In this document: piece by piece, positions 36,492 to 48,283 of the stretch | How positions within the stretch are numbered: the stretch's first letter is position 1 | Layout: the number at the start of each line of letters is the position of its first letter | From: Monarcha castaneiventris obscurior | Taxonomy: Eukaryota; Chordata; Aves; Passeriformes; Monarchidae | DNA: 64,000 nt | Reading direction: 5' to 3' | Assembly (NCBI GenBank): GCA_026261815.1 | Contig: JAMPIT010000511.1 | Span: 1,637,001-1,701,000 of the forward strand | Translations under genes and position numbers: made by a program | The notes under the pieces: model-generated | Databases searched by the model: none | Told to the model about the DNA's origin: nothing | The model's input: the letters and a program-made list of their open reading frames with translations, nothing else

Positions 36492-36919
36492 TTTTACAGG
36501 GGTGGCTTGCATCGCTGGGACATGGGTCACTGAAAGGCCTGCAAAACCCTAACTGGGATTCTGAGCTAGCACGAACGCTGAGCTCACACCAACCGGGAGT
36601 CCTTGAACTATCTGTGAGCTGATAGTGGAAACAATTGGGCGCTGGGCCATGGACAGATATTATGTAAAAACAAGATACTGTTAAACCACAAATAATTAGT
36701 AGGAAATGCATAATTTATTGATTACACCTAATAGTTATTTGCCTTTATAAGGCTTTGTAACTAATAATAGTCTTACTGACCACATGTGTTATAATTAGAA
36801 GGGTACCTAAGAAAAACGACTCTAGGATCACATATAAGGAAGCCGAATCAAGCAATAAAAGGAACAAGCTACTAACTCGTATAGAGTCGTCTCTTGATTC
36901 CGGTGCCGGTCTCCCAACA
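36492..36919 (+). mobile_element. 3' LTR of the provirus
   Basis: The LTR begins just after the polypurine tract; the expected TG start appears changed to TT. It ends in CA (ctcccaaca). A TATA-like box lies at 36,833-36,838 and AATAAA at 36,854-36,859, so R would start a little downstream, and the GC-richer U5 ends with ccggtgccggtctccc. I found no second copy of these words upstream of gag, so there is no paired 5' LTR to date the insertion with. The bases after the LTR (ctcaat) have no visible partner near 29.8 kb. Confidence 0.78.
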
Positions 36920-39900
36920 CTCAATGTCTTCTTTTTGATCTTCTTTTTTTCCTTATGTTGTCAATCCGTCTCCTCTGAAATTACAGGTTACACCTAAAAG
37001 CAAATGCTTCATCTAGAAAATGCTCCACATCGCGTTACATTTCTTAGTAGTAAGACGTTTTCTTTGGCTCACTGGTAATTTAGAGATTTTCAGCATTTCG
37101 GTCAAGACTGAAATGGAAAAGAAAAAACACCATGAATTTTAGCAAAAAATGCAACGTTTTCTCTAACTCTCATAAAAACTTTTCGGCTAATTGGTCCTCA
37201 GAGGAATACTGGCGTGTAACAAGAAGTAAAAAAGTCCTTTAAGGAATCTGTAAGGCGTAGATCTGCCCTTCTCCTGAATACACAAAAAATTAATTTATTA
37301 ATGAAATGGAAAAATAAGACATAATTGCTTGTTCTTTTTTCTGTAAATTGAGGTTAATGGGAATTCCTTTATCTTTCAACGAAGTTAGAAATGGCGTAAT
37401 TCCTAATCCAACAGTATGGAAGAGGCCATATAAATAAAAGAGGAAATTGCTTTATTAGAACAGAGTAACAAGAAGAAAACCAGAGGAATATCAAAAAGTT
37501 AGTTGTTTTCCGTATTTTATATAGTGGTTTTCTGTGAACCTAGTAATAAAAAGACGGCATGAAAGACACTTATGGGGTAAAGGGAGGATGACGGGTAGAG
37601 TTCCAAAAATTTTATAATATGAAGTGTGCTATATATGAAGCGTTTGCATGTTCTTGATAAATGGGATGTGCTCTTCCTTCTGGAGACGCTGCCTTATGAC
37701 TTGTGATGTTTATGTCTTTCAGGGTTGCGTCTGTAAAGAACTTTCTTTTTTTTGAGGATATTTTGATTATGGCAAGATGGTGCATGTTACAAACAAACTT
37801 CAGAAGAAATCATCCATATTATGAAGCCAAAATGGAAAAAGTCCTTAGTTTTGTGGACATGATCCCTTCTGCTTAAAGAAAAATATCACATATCCTCATC
37901 GGAACCTGACTGGTTTTGTTTGAGTACAATATTCGCAAGAGAGAGTTGTGCTTTCTGTTTTCGTTACTGTTATTTTTCTGTTGTTGCTAACCATTTTGTT
38001 ATTTGTCCTTAACACTGAATGTGTGGCAGACACCTGCTGACTCTGCTTATAGTGTTTTTCAAACTGAATTGAAAAATTTGGTATCACTGGGGAATGGTTA
38101 GGAACACTTAGCGGCAATGCCTCACAGGGACAGTCCTGTAATATAGGACAAGGCTGACAAAAGTCGGTCATGTCATCATAGTTTAGTTTAATTTTAATAT
38201 TAGCAACAATTTAATTCCTGAACCAAGGTTTTAGTACTTTTCTCGTCTTAAAATATCTCCTTATATTTCTATTTATGTCATATAATTTTCTCTTTAGAAA
38301 AGTTTACTGTTTTAGGACGGCAACTTACAGCAGGCCCGTTATGCTCTGTAGGGAGGCAGGTGGAATCAGCTGTTTCTTTCCAGGTCCATCAGCCTTCTTG
38401 AAATGTTCTAGTGTGTTCAACGACGTTACTCCTGCTGTAATAAGAACAGGAAACGTAACTGCTTTATGGTGTTATACTCCCTGTGATTAAACCATTTTAC
38501 TCAGATATATGTGTTCCTTACTTTGCTTCTTTGCAAAATTGGACTTTTTTCGAAATTTTTCTGTACGGCAGTATGTCTCATGATATTTTTATTCATATCC
38601 AGCTCTTTCCACATTCCTGTCTCATAGTTTCTTGCGTGTTTTGGCATACTAGGGGCAAATACGTCAGATGTCAAGGTGCGAATATAGGAAATGGTAATAA
38701 ATTTAAACGCTAAACTCCGTCACAGATTGTCACCTGGTTTCCCTGAAAAACCATCCGCATTTTGTGATGTTTTGTATTTCAGTACATGACTCGCCTGAGG
38801 ACTTGAATTCCGCTTTCCCGACAGCCATTGAGATTTCCTGTTTGATTTTTTCTGAAATGCCACAGCTGAATTTATAAAGTTGGACACATCAATTTGGTAG
38901 ATATTTTGAGTGTGACTAAGAGCATAATATACTGGCTGCACCTTCTCATGTCGCAGACGTCCTTAGTATCACAAAAACAGATGCAGTGAATGCATCTCTA
39001 GGAACTCTCATATATCGGAAGAATTAAAGCAGACAGTAGTGGAATTGTGGATACCTGCTGTGTGTGCTGAGAAAACGCGTTTTAAGAGGCAAAGTTTTTT
39101 CAGTGAGAGTGATTCTTTGCTGTCCAGACTCCTTCAGCTGTCTCCACTACTATTGTGTATGCAGGTGCTTGCAACATATTGTAGCAGAGATCAAAAATAT
39201 TTACTCAAAAGAGAACAAAACATGCGCGTATATAGTTCTAGTGGCAGGAATATACTTGGCTGTGGAATATACCACCGTTTAATAAAACCTCCTATCTCCA
39301 GCAGTAGCCAATCTTGGAATCCTAAGGAAAAGTATGAAGAGAAAAAAGATTTCTTTTGGTGTTTGTCCTGGTGCTTTTCGTTTGTGTATAAACCCGTAGG
39401 GTAAGATCTCTTGGTGGTGAGCACGTTGCAAGTATGCCACATAAAAATAATATGCAATCCATCTGTGGAGTCTGCTTCCTTATATTCAAGTAGCCCTTTC
39501 TCAGGTCCTTTGATGTTGAAAAACCAGTAATTTTTCTCTGGCCAAAAACTGCTCTTTTACAGGCCATTTTAAATGCCATTCACCTATTTATTTCTGAGTT
39601 CGTTTTTTTGCTTTTCCGTGTTCTAGTAAGTGCATTTGCCAATACATTGGCAAGAATGCTGAAAAAGTGGCAGGTATTTGTTTCCTTTCTCACGTGAAAA
39701 AGTTTTCTAGTTTTTTTGCTTGCTTGTTGATTGCTGCTGAACAAGTTTTTCTCCATAAAATTACCGTCCACTTTTTCTGATATTTTTTCTTGAGTGATAA
39801 CAGACGTTTTGGGCCTTGTCGATTTTTCTAAAGGGTACATAAATTTAAGTGTATTTTTCCATTATGCTCTTCTTCTTGTAGAAGAGTACTTTTAGACAAT

Positions 39901-42900
39901 TTATGCTGCAATAGACTGCAAGTCTTTACTTATCTTTTAGTTGTGTGCGCTCTTACGTCTATACGTCTCATTATACCCCTGGATCAGACAAAAGGTCTAC
40001 AAATCTTAGTAGCCTACAAGTGGTGTCAGAGGTAGGAAGGAGAAAGTAAATACAGCAAGTGCATCATGATATTTCTGTGGTTCCTAATTCCAAAAGGGGA
40101 GACTTTTTAAGTGGGAAATACCACCTTTTTCTCACATAACTTTTAATATATAGTGCATTATGTGGTGGAGGATACCCACATTCCTATTTTCCTTGTTGTT
40201 AGCCTAAGTGATTACAGTGTTCCCAGTGATGACACAAAAATTTGTGTAAACTTTCCATCTTCTCTTTCTTAGGCGTCAAGAAATTACTGCAGCTAAAAGT
40301 GTATTTCTCTCGTTGTTCTAATTATATTGTAAAGTCCACCGTTGGAAACTTGCTACTCTTAGGGAATATTTTGCTTATATTTTCCTGCAGTTTTTCTTGG
40401 GATACAGCCGACCTCTTTTGACATATTCCTGGGAAGATGGCTATCAAAGAGAAAAGTTATAAAAATCCTGTACAGTAGAGCTGAGTGAAAATAGCACTTT
40501 TTCTGATCCTTCCTTTTGTTATTTTTTTCCATGAGTCACGGTTTTGTTTTAACTTCGGATGTTCTTGCAAAATTATACTTTAGCTTTTATGCAGTGGTCC
40601 TTGTGCATGCTAAGCTCTCTTATTAGAACTTTTAACTGCTAAAGGTCTATTTTTCTCATATTGGTCTTTATTCAGTTTTCTGGTGTATTATTCCTTTTTA
40701 CTAATAGTCACCTTCACCCGCTTAAAAGTTCAAGCATCCTGGGGACAAGGTAAATTTGTCTATGACCGCGTACTCATGCCACAAACTCTCTCTTTTGCTC
40801 ATACGCAACTGAACAACGGCCAGCTCTAAGTTTAAAAGAGATAGTGTTAAAAAGGACTCAAGCGTCTTGATAGTGACAACCCAACAGAGGAGAAAAAGCC
40901 AAGGCTCCTTTCCTTTTGGACTATTTAGCCTCATTTCCTCAGAGAATTTGTGATTGCATTCCCACAACCGTAATAGGATAAAGTGGTTAGATTTTAGAAG
41001 AAGTAGTATTACTTGCCGTGTGTGTCTAATTCTTTTACTTATCTAGTCCACCTAGACGGGAAAATGACTTTCCAAATTGCTATTTAGAGGTATTAGCGTG
41101 AGTAATCTTTTCTCTCATCCCACTGACTCCGATTTATCTCTTTTGGAACGGTATGGTACTGCTGCAAATTTCCTTCAGATTGACTGGGTTTTCAGAATTT
41201 TTATCTCTTTTTTGGTTTAACTCTAGTCGAGATGAGTGTAAGTAAAGATTTAGGAACTCTTAATCAGTCTTTTGGATTTGGATGAATTAGGTAATTTAGC
41301 GATCGATCTAAAAAATTTTTAAGGGACTTGTGTGCTCTGGGATTGCTTATATTATCCTTCACATGTGAAAGGTATTTGTTTTTAATGTAATAGGGGTCTC
41401 TAAAGCTATTATTTTGAAAGTATATATCTGCTATATTCGCGGCAGGGGATAGAAGATACAGAACAATGAACTTTGGAGAAAATGTAATTACGGAGTTGTA
41501 GGGCCCCTGATTTGCTGTTTTTCATATGTAAGGAGACATTTTGCATTTTGGCCTGAGGTACCGTGCTACCTGAATGCTGCTATAGCTTGTTGCTTGTGCT
41601 TTTAAAAACTACAGCTTTCTGACTCCCAAGAAGTGCTGCATAATTTACTTTAGCCGACATTTTAAGTTGCTAAAAATCATTTAAAAAAAAAACCTACGTT
41701 CAAAAAAACCATCAGCCTGATAGACCATATAAACTTCAGAGAGGTTTTTTATGGGAATATTTTCCCTCTTATTCATGTAGTGGTATAGGTACTGAAAACC
41801 TGTCGTTGTGAGTCAATGTTAAAAAGAACTTATGCCTCTTGTTACTATTCTTTAGCTAGAGGAAGGGAATTATACTGCAACTCCTGTGCATATATCTGTA
41901 AAGCTGTGAAATTCTTTAACGGTAAAAAGTAAAAAACGGATGGAGCATTAATAAAGGGCTTCTTTCTTTTTAGAAATATCAGTAGTCCAAGAAAAAATTG
42001 TCTAATCTGTTTTAATTTATCTCAGAATCTCAAATGACTTACTTTTACAACCATGACTAAGCCAGATGCACATTGTTGGCTCGTGTAGGTCGGGTAATTG
42101 TGCAAACATTGAGCTTAACAATTCCAGGAAATTCATTAGAAAAACAAAGGTGTTATTTAGTTCCTGCTTCAGTCTTTGAAAAAAGTACTAACCGGTAGTA
42201 CTTAACTTGTTTCTCTTCTTTCAGGCCCGGAATGTTTTGTCATCCAAGCTCTATGCTGCTAGCAACTGTCTGCTTTGGTAGGGTTTGAGTGTGAGCTTCT
42301 CTGCTGGAGTTTCAACGTCTTGGTCCAGATGGCTTCCTCTCTCTTGCTTCCAACAAAGCAGGATCTCAAGCCTGCGGTCACTCACGTATCATCAAGAAGA
42401 GGCCTGAATTATTTTATCTCCAATAAAATCTTGCCCGGGCCAAATTATTTTGCTTTGTCTCGTATAGCTGTAGCTGCTTCATATAGTAACTACCAGTTAC
42501 TGTTCTGTCGGTCTGAATGTCTTAATTATTCTTTCATTTCTCTACATCTTAGTTCACTGGGTATGCAACTGCAGTACCTTTTCCTAGGTGTTTTAGTGCA
42601 TTCCATTACTCCTTTAAGCTCTTGGCTAAGTGAAACCACTTTGTCCAACTCCTTGGCCGTTTTTGTCAGAAGGGCCCCATCTCTCATTTGCCTTACGCTT
42701 TACTAGCAGAAGCAAGTTCTAGCCGTTTATTGCCTTTGGACCTGCTCTTTTCAGTCACCCCTCTAAATTACGTGTCATGTATCTTCTTTTTCTATAGGAA
42801 TTTTTTAACAGCAGCAGCTGAAAAAATCAATTGATATTTCCTTAAGGACAAGGAACTAGCTCTGCATCCTCATGAGAAGAAGCAAAAATTTTTTTTTTTG

Positions 42901-43257
42901 TAAAATATGTTATTCTCTGAAACACAAAAGATATATTGCTTGTAAGGTAGGATACACATGTAAATAGTCTCACGTAAAGTATCGTAAGTCTCTTCACAGA
43001 GATCATGTGTTAATGCCAAAATAACATACTCTTTTGTCATGTCTAGAAAAGCAATATATTAGTGGCCATCTCTTTTGTGAAGTAATTTTGTGGCTCGGAA
43101 ATCAAAGCAGTTTCTGTCCTCAAATTCAGTCAAAGCACTACCAGCTGGGCTTTGTAAGACTTGCACAAAGTTTGGTAGCAGATTATTTTCTTTGCGGTAT
43201 AGATATCTCTTGTACCCACCATTCATTAAATGATCCCAAACATCACTGAGGTTTCAG
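36920..43257. other. AT-rich non-coding DNA, no gene seen
   Basis: No gene, RNA or transposon is recognised. The open frame at 42,275-42,706 (143 codons) is the longest non-viral, non-repeat one in the window, but it has no domain, signal peptide or splice context, and a frame of this length is not surprising in 64 kb. CpG stays high (19 in 37,081-38,280; 21 in 40,201-41,400). Confidence 0.5.
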
Positions 43258-43400
43258 GGATTCATTTCATCATTTTTTCTGGAAGGGACTGCTGAAGGTC
43301 ATTTAAACAAGCCGTTTGCTCAAGCCGTGTCACCTGGAACAAGTTGCCCAGGAACTGCATTCAGTCAGGATCTGAATACCCCTACAGGTGCAGATTGCAC
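43258..43400 (-). repeat. CR1 LINE 3' region
   Basis: Read on the minus strand this is CR1 3' untranslated sequence. On the plus strand the telling words are tttgctcaagccgtg, caagttgcccaggaac and tcaggatctgaatacc, in the order of a reversed CR1. It is diverged, and the terminal repeat at the left edge is worn. Confidence 0.75.
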
Positions 43401-46400
43401 TGTATTTTTGGTCAACCTCTTCAAGTCATGGACCACTATCAGAGGCATGTACAGCTATACAAATCTCTGCGTTTTACCAACACTTGCCTTTTAACTCGGT
43501 GTTTTTGATAACCTCTTTTCTACCAAATCTCTGTAATTTTCCCTTCCTCTTCAGTTTTTTCTCTGTGAGTAATATATTAGCTGCTTTTTTACCAATATCA
43601 TCTTGAAAATAATATTCAAACATCTGTTACTCTGGCTCTTCCTTTGCCTTATATTTTATCAAAGACCAAGAAGAAATAATTACAGCAACGCTACCAGCAG
43701 ACATACAGAGCCCATTTCTGTAAAAGGTTTTTCACAAAATAAAGCATTTGCAAGGCACTAGAAAGCACTGCAAAAAGTCAGAAATATAAAGTGATGTCTA
43801 GAATACTAAATTCTGGTGCTTTCAGGATAAAAGAGGTACTGCTTTTCTATATCCTGCAGTGACAGTTTCTGTGGTCCTTTGCCATGCTGTTCCTCTGCTG
43901 CATCAAGGAAGGCACAGCGAGTGAGGTACCGCCTGTTCCTCAGTGGGAATACATGCCGGTCTGCTAGCAGCATTATAGAGAAAGGACTCAGAAAAATGAC
44001 TCAGGATCGAGATTTTTTTGAATTAGGTTATTGAGCAGCAGTTAACTTTTTAACTGTGGTGACCAAGCATTCAAACCAAATTAGGGCCGCACACTACCTG
44101 TGGTTTGGAATAGTTCAGCCAAATATTATGAATCGCCTAACCAGTAATTTGGAGTGAGACAGTTGTAAAATTTAATTCTTCAAAGAAGGAATAAAAATAT
44201 AATAATATAGTGTTTTATTGGTATATAAAGAGGTAGAGTTACAGATGTGGCTTTTGGTGTGTCAGGTCTTCAGGATTATTTTTTCTAGTTTTAGTAAGGA
44301 AGTATAATGAAATTTTTGTATGGTGCCTACCTGGGTAAAGAAAGTATCAAATTTAGGCTCAGGTCTGAATGTTTCTTCTTTAACACATTGTTCCTGACAA
44401 TATTTTATCTTCCACTTGTATGTAATACATTACTGTATTTAAGTGAGCTCTTCTTAAAACACTTTTGAATTCTCAATCTTTGTCAAAATTATTTACATGC
44501 CATACCTTTTCTTGAGCTAGTACTAATTGTTCTATGCATGTGAATTATTTCTTAATAAGCTATCGTTTCAACACAAAGAGATGATATTAAGGAGGGGACT
44601 GCAGCTGAACTCTTAGTTTAAGCAGGGAATGGAGCAAAGTGTTTTCTTCCCAGGCTGAGCGCCATCTGGGATTCTCATATGAACCTCACGGAGGACATTT
44701 GTATATGGTAAACCAAGCCATTTTTCCTTTTCCCTGTAAACAGTAGAGTGATGGTAATTTGTGGATACTCACAGGAAGCTAAAGTGTAAATTTGTCACTG
44801 GGTGTCACTGTTACACCGCAGAAACTCGGGAGAAAGTGGATTTATTTGGCCTCTAATTACGAAGATCTTAAAGGCCTTAAGTACAAATGGCCTAAGTACA
44901 TAGGTTTGGTAAGAATGTTGGAAGAGCTTTAAGTAAAGAATACATTACAATGGTGTTTGCTTACAGTGGCAGCAGTGCATCCGAGTATCAAGTCCTTGGT
45001 GTTTCCTGATGTACCCATATTTAATCTTTTCTTTGCAGTTCCCTCTGTGTGTTTTCCACTTATTGAACCTGTTGAAGAGTTGTTACTTTTTTCTGTGTGC
45101 ATCGCTGTACAAAAAAGTAAACATACAAACCATACAATGGAGACAAGAAAGGACTGCTAAAGCACATCCCACCCATTCACCCACACACAGCAGGGCAATT
45201 TTGTAGTAAAGTGTTCCTGACTAAAGTACTTTAAAAGCAGCCTTGTTGGTCAGTTTTTTGGTGATCTCTTCCAGTACTTAATCAGCCTTCTCACAGAATT
45301 TTCTTAAGAGCAAATTTGGTTTCCTTTTCTGAATCTTAGTTGTTTTGTCTTCTCCTGCCTATCAGGAAGTGAGAATTAAGCAAACCTTTCTGCTTTGCTT
45401 CAGACACTAAACAGATTGATTTATGGGTTTAAGGTAAGTTCTAAACTTTTTCTGGTAAAAATCAAATATATATCAGGGAAGGAATGAGAATTTTAGCACC
45501 TTCACAAACTAAATAATAAACCACAGTTCATGCAAGGTAAAAAAATAAGCCGTATTAATAGGTTCATATTGTCTGTGTTTTAGTAAAGGATGGGAGCAAA
45601 GCGAAGTAAAGAAAGCTTATGTTTTGTACTTTAAAACTCTTGCCTGTGATTCAGTCTTTACCATATCCTCCCATTTTTTTATTCAAACAAAACACAATCT
45701 CCTATAATGCTCTGTATCTCTCTCTTGTTTTCGTTGTTATTTTTAAAATTTAGTCATTTTTCTGTTTCTTGTAATGTAGAGTATTGTAGTTTGCAAGAAG
45801 GAGGGGGAAGACTTCTTCAATTAGTAAACAGTAACAAGATTTCATTCTGAGCCTCAGCAGTTGGAATGGCAGGTCTGTTCACCCTGTGTTAATATTGCTC
45901 AGCAGAATGGAACACTTGCAAAGTCTGTAGTCACTGAATAGAAAATCTCTTTGTTTGTTTTATCCTAGCCAGGAGTGTGAAATTGTTTTCTTCTGAGCAA
46001 TCTCACCGTTTTGCAGTGTACCTCTAAAGTGCAGCACCAAAACCCTGAGGCAGTCCCTGTCCAAGATTCACCAGTAGTGGGCAGGGAGATAGTTTTCGTA
46101 TAATATAAACTTTATTTATATATGGGCCCATAAGTAGGATTATTTCTGATTGATATTTTGAATGCTTAAATGATACTTTAATGCTTAAAAACACGTCATC
46201 AAGCCTTATGTTACGGTTTCTTTCATCCCTAAGATTCCTCCTCTGTCCACTATGCTATTCAGTTTTTAGCACATTTGATTTTACTTACAGAAGAGTAATA
46301 TTTATTTTTCTTGCCTTTTTTGTGTGTTTGTGTGACAGTTTAAGATAAATACGAGTAACCAAAGTGACTGAAAATGAGTTTGTTGCCCCTTCTGTTAGGA

Positions 46401-48083
46401 GTGATTTGAGAATTACGTGAGGAGTAGTCTATTCCTTTATCTAAACTAACCATGAAATTGCTGGAAATTGCTAATGCTTAACAGGATTCTGTGGGTTACC
46501 AGGAAGTTATCTACTGGGGACTCTTAAGATTGCAGTTCCTGAACTGGTTTGCACCTTGTTTTTGCAGGGTGCATATAATGTGAAGCAGCAGCAAAAGGCT
46601 TTTTTGTGATCAAGCCTGAGGCTCTTAGCTTTTTATTCTCTTCTACCTTTTTAAAAGTAAGGTGTTTGTCCTTATTTTTTTGTTTGTTTTCAAAACTTAA
46701 AACCACCTTGACAATAACCAACTGGTATTTGCTTGTGGCTTTTAGAATACTTGATATACTTCTCTATATCCCTCTTACTACACACTCTAACCCTGAATAA
46801 ATGCAAACAGGAAACTAAAGAAATCTTTACAATACTCCAAACTGAATTTTTACTGTTGTTTAATAAGCTCATGGCCTCATGGACTCACTCAAAGACACAT
46901 TCTCCATTTAAGCTGTCAAGATAATGATAGCTGAATGCGAGCCTTTATTATAGCAAAAGTTTCTTTTTCTTCTTTGCTTGCCTGTGATTTTAGAATTTCC
47001 CTTTTTACTCTTTGCAGAAAAAGGAGGAATTTTACAGAAAAGACAGGAGTAATAGTTTGAGGTGGCTCTAGGGATTTTAACCACTAGAAAGGAAAGATGT
47101 AAACATTTAAGCATTCAACAGTAATTGATTTTTTTGGTAAGTGCTCAAACCTTCTTGGTCTGACTACTGATGTCATCATGTATTCAGTTGCATTCTCTTT
47201 TCCTTAAGGTTAGGTATTTGCTGGTCATTTGGTGGAACTGGGCGTCTTGTACTGGGTTAATGAGGCCCATGCTGTGATGGTCAAATGATTGTCCATAACA
47301 CTTGTTAAAAAGCTTCTAATTAAATGAACAGCATGTCTATTTTTACTGTAAGTGGATATATGCTTTTTTTTCTTTTTTGTTACCCAACCCACATTTTTCA
47401 GCCTTGTTTGGCTCCAATATCTTGCGATTTCCTACTTTAATAAGGAAAACTTAAATGACTTTCTCAGAAAAAGGGATTAGTAACGGCACTATTGTCAGTT
47501 GCACTGAGAACTGTTGCTTTTTTCCCAAGCGTATTAAATCGACCTGAGTAATTTCTGCATTCAACTCCCTTAACCACAAAAAACTGTATTTCAGTGGAAG
47601 CCAATCATGTTAATTACATCTGAAGAGCCTGCATACTCAAAAGGCATTGCTTGTTTCATGGACAGCAAAAATAAGGACAAAATTTTTTTAATAATTTCAA
47701 GTAGGACATTTCAACACTGTAGCTATTTCAAATAAACTATCATATTGTTAAAGGCCATGGGCAAAATCTTTTTACTGGTAGTGCGACAATTTAGGGTTTG
47801 TTTTGTTTTATAAGGGCCACAATATCTGTTTTTGTCATCACTACCAGCCAAACACTTTAAAGATAAGACAGTTTATCTCCTGTCTTTTCTGGGATTTCTA
47901 TATACTGTGGATAGATAAGAAGTCATTTTTGCAGGAAGCTCTGTAATTGGCACTTGGAAATTCCCAAACTGTTCCGAAAGTAAATCACAATAATGGACAT
48001 AAGGCATACAACTCAGTACTACCAGATATAACTGTTAGAGGGTAAAATTAGAAGGGATATTAGCAAGGTATTTTTTTCTGTGG
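43401..48083. other. AT-rich non-coding DNA, no gene seen
   Basis: No supported gene. A 30-base segment with strong splice signals on both sides lies at 45,404-45,433. An enhancer-like non-repetitive stretch lies at about 47,560-47,900. CpG density falls to the low flank level after about 45 kb (7 in 45,001-46,200; 5 in 46,201-47,400). Confidence 0.5.
45404..45433 (+). other. Microexon-like segment (30 bases)
   Basis: A pyrimidine-rich acceptor (tttctgctttgcttcag) is followed 30 bases later by an optimal donor (AAG then GTAAGT). The segment length is a multiple of three and it is open in the frame that starts at its first base. I have no protein identity for it, and such pairs also arise by chance in long introns. 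Confidence 0.15.
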
Positions 48084-48283
48084 GGTTTAGGGAGGCCTTG
48101 GCACTGGATGCCCAGGGAAATTGTTGCTTCCCCATACCCTGGAAGTGTTCAAGTCCTGGTTAAATGGGGCTTAAGGCACCCCGGTGTAGTAGAAATTGGA
48201 AAGTGTCCCTGCCCTTGGCAGAGGTTGGAATAAGATGAGTTTTGAGAGCCCTTCCAACCTAAAGCGTTCTGGGATTCTGTGAC
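48084..48283 (+). repeat. CR1 LINE 3' end
   Basis: Two hundred bases of clear CR1 3' sequence: ctggatgcccagggaa, accctggaagtgttcaag, ggttaaatggggctt, gtgtccctgcccttggcag, cccttccaacctaaa, then the terminal attctgtga. It is the best-preserved CR1 copy here and is 5'-truncated as usual. Confidence 0.93.

Larger units (their letters stand above)
29790..36919 (+). mobile_element. Endogenous retrovirus, beta-like interior, 5' end missing
   Basis: A single plus-strand provirus with the gene order gag, dUTPase, protease, RT/RNase H, integrase, env and 3' LTR. The dUTPase between nucleocapsid and protease is a betaretroviral trait, while the Env transmembrane subunit resembles the alpharetroviral type. 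The right end is a polypurine tract and an LTR of about 430 bases. The left end has no LTR, primer-binding site or matrix start that I can find; GC-richer sequence begins near 29,790 and readable gag near 29,881. All genes carry stops and frame changes, so it makes no virus. Its interior is visibly richer in GC than its surroundings. The missing 5' part could be a deletion in the host, recombination, or an assembly join. Confidence 0.93.
12000..45000. other. CpG-retaining AT-rich domain
   Basis: By hand count, 1.2-kb samples of non-viral sequence in this interval hold 12, 18, 17, 13, 22, 18, 19, 21, 13 and 13 CpG, against 5 to 7 in samples from 1-4 kb and 45-59 kb. GC content does not rise obviously, so this is not an ordinary CpG island. 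The edges are gradual. The provirus lies inside but was left out of the counts. Possible causes are low germline methylation, a different substitution history, or a difference in sequence source or quality; the sequence alone cannot decide. Confidence 0.6.

Noticed and set aside
42275..42706. 143-codon open frame on the plus strand
   Set aside because: At this base composition a frame of about this length is expected roughly once or less by chance in 64 kb over six frames; no domain, signal peptide, splice site or promoter supports it.
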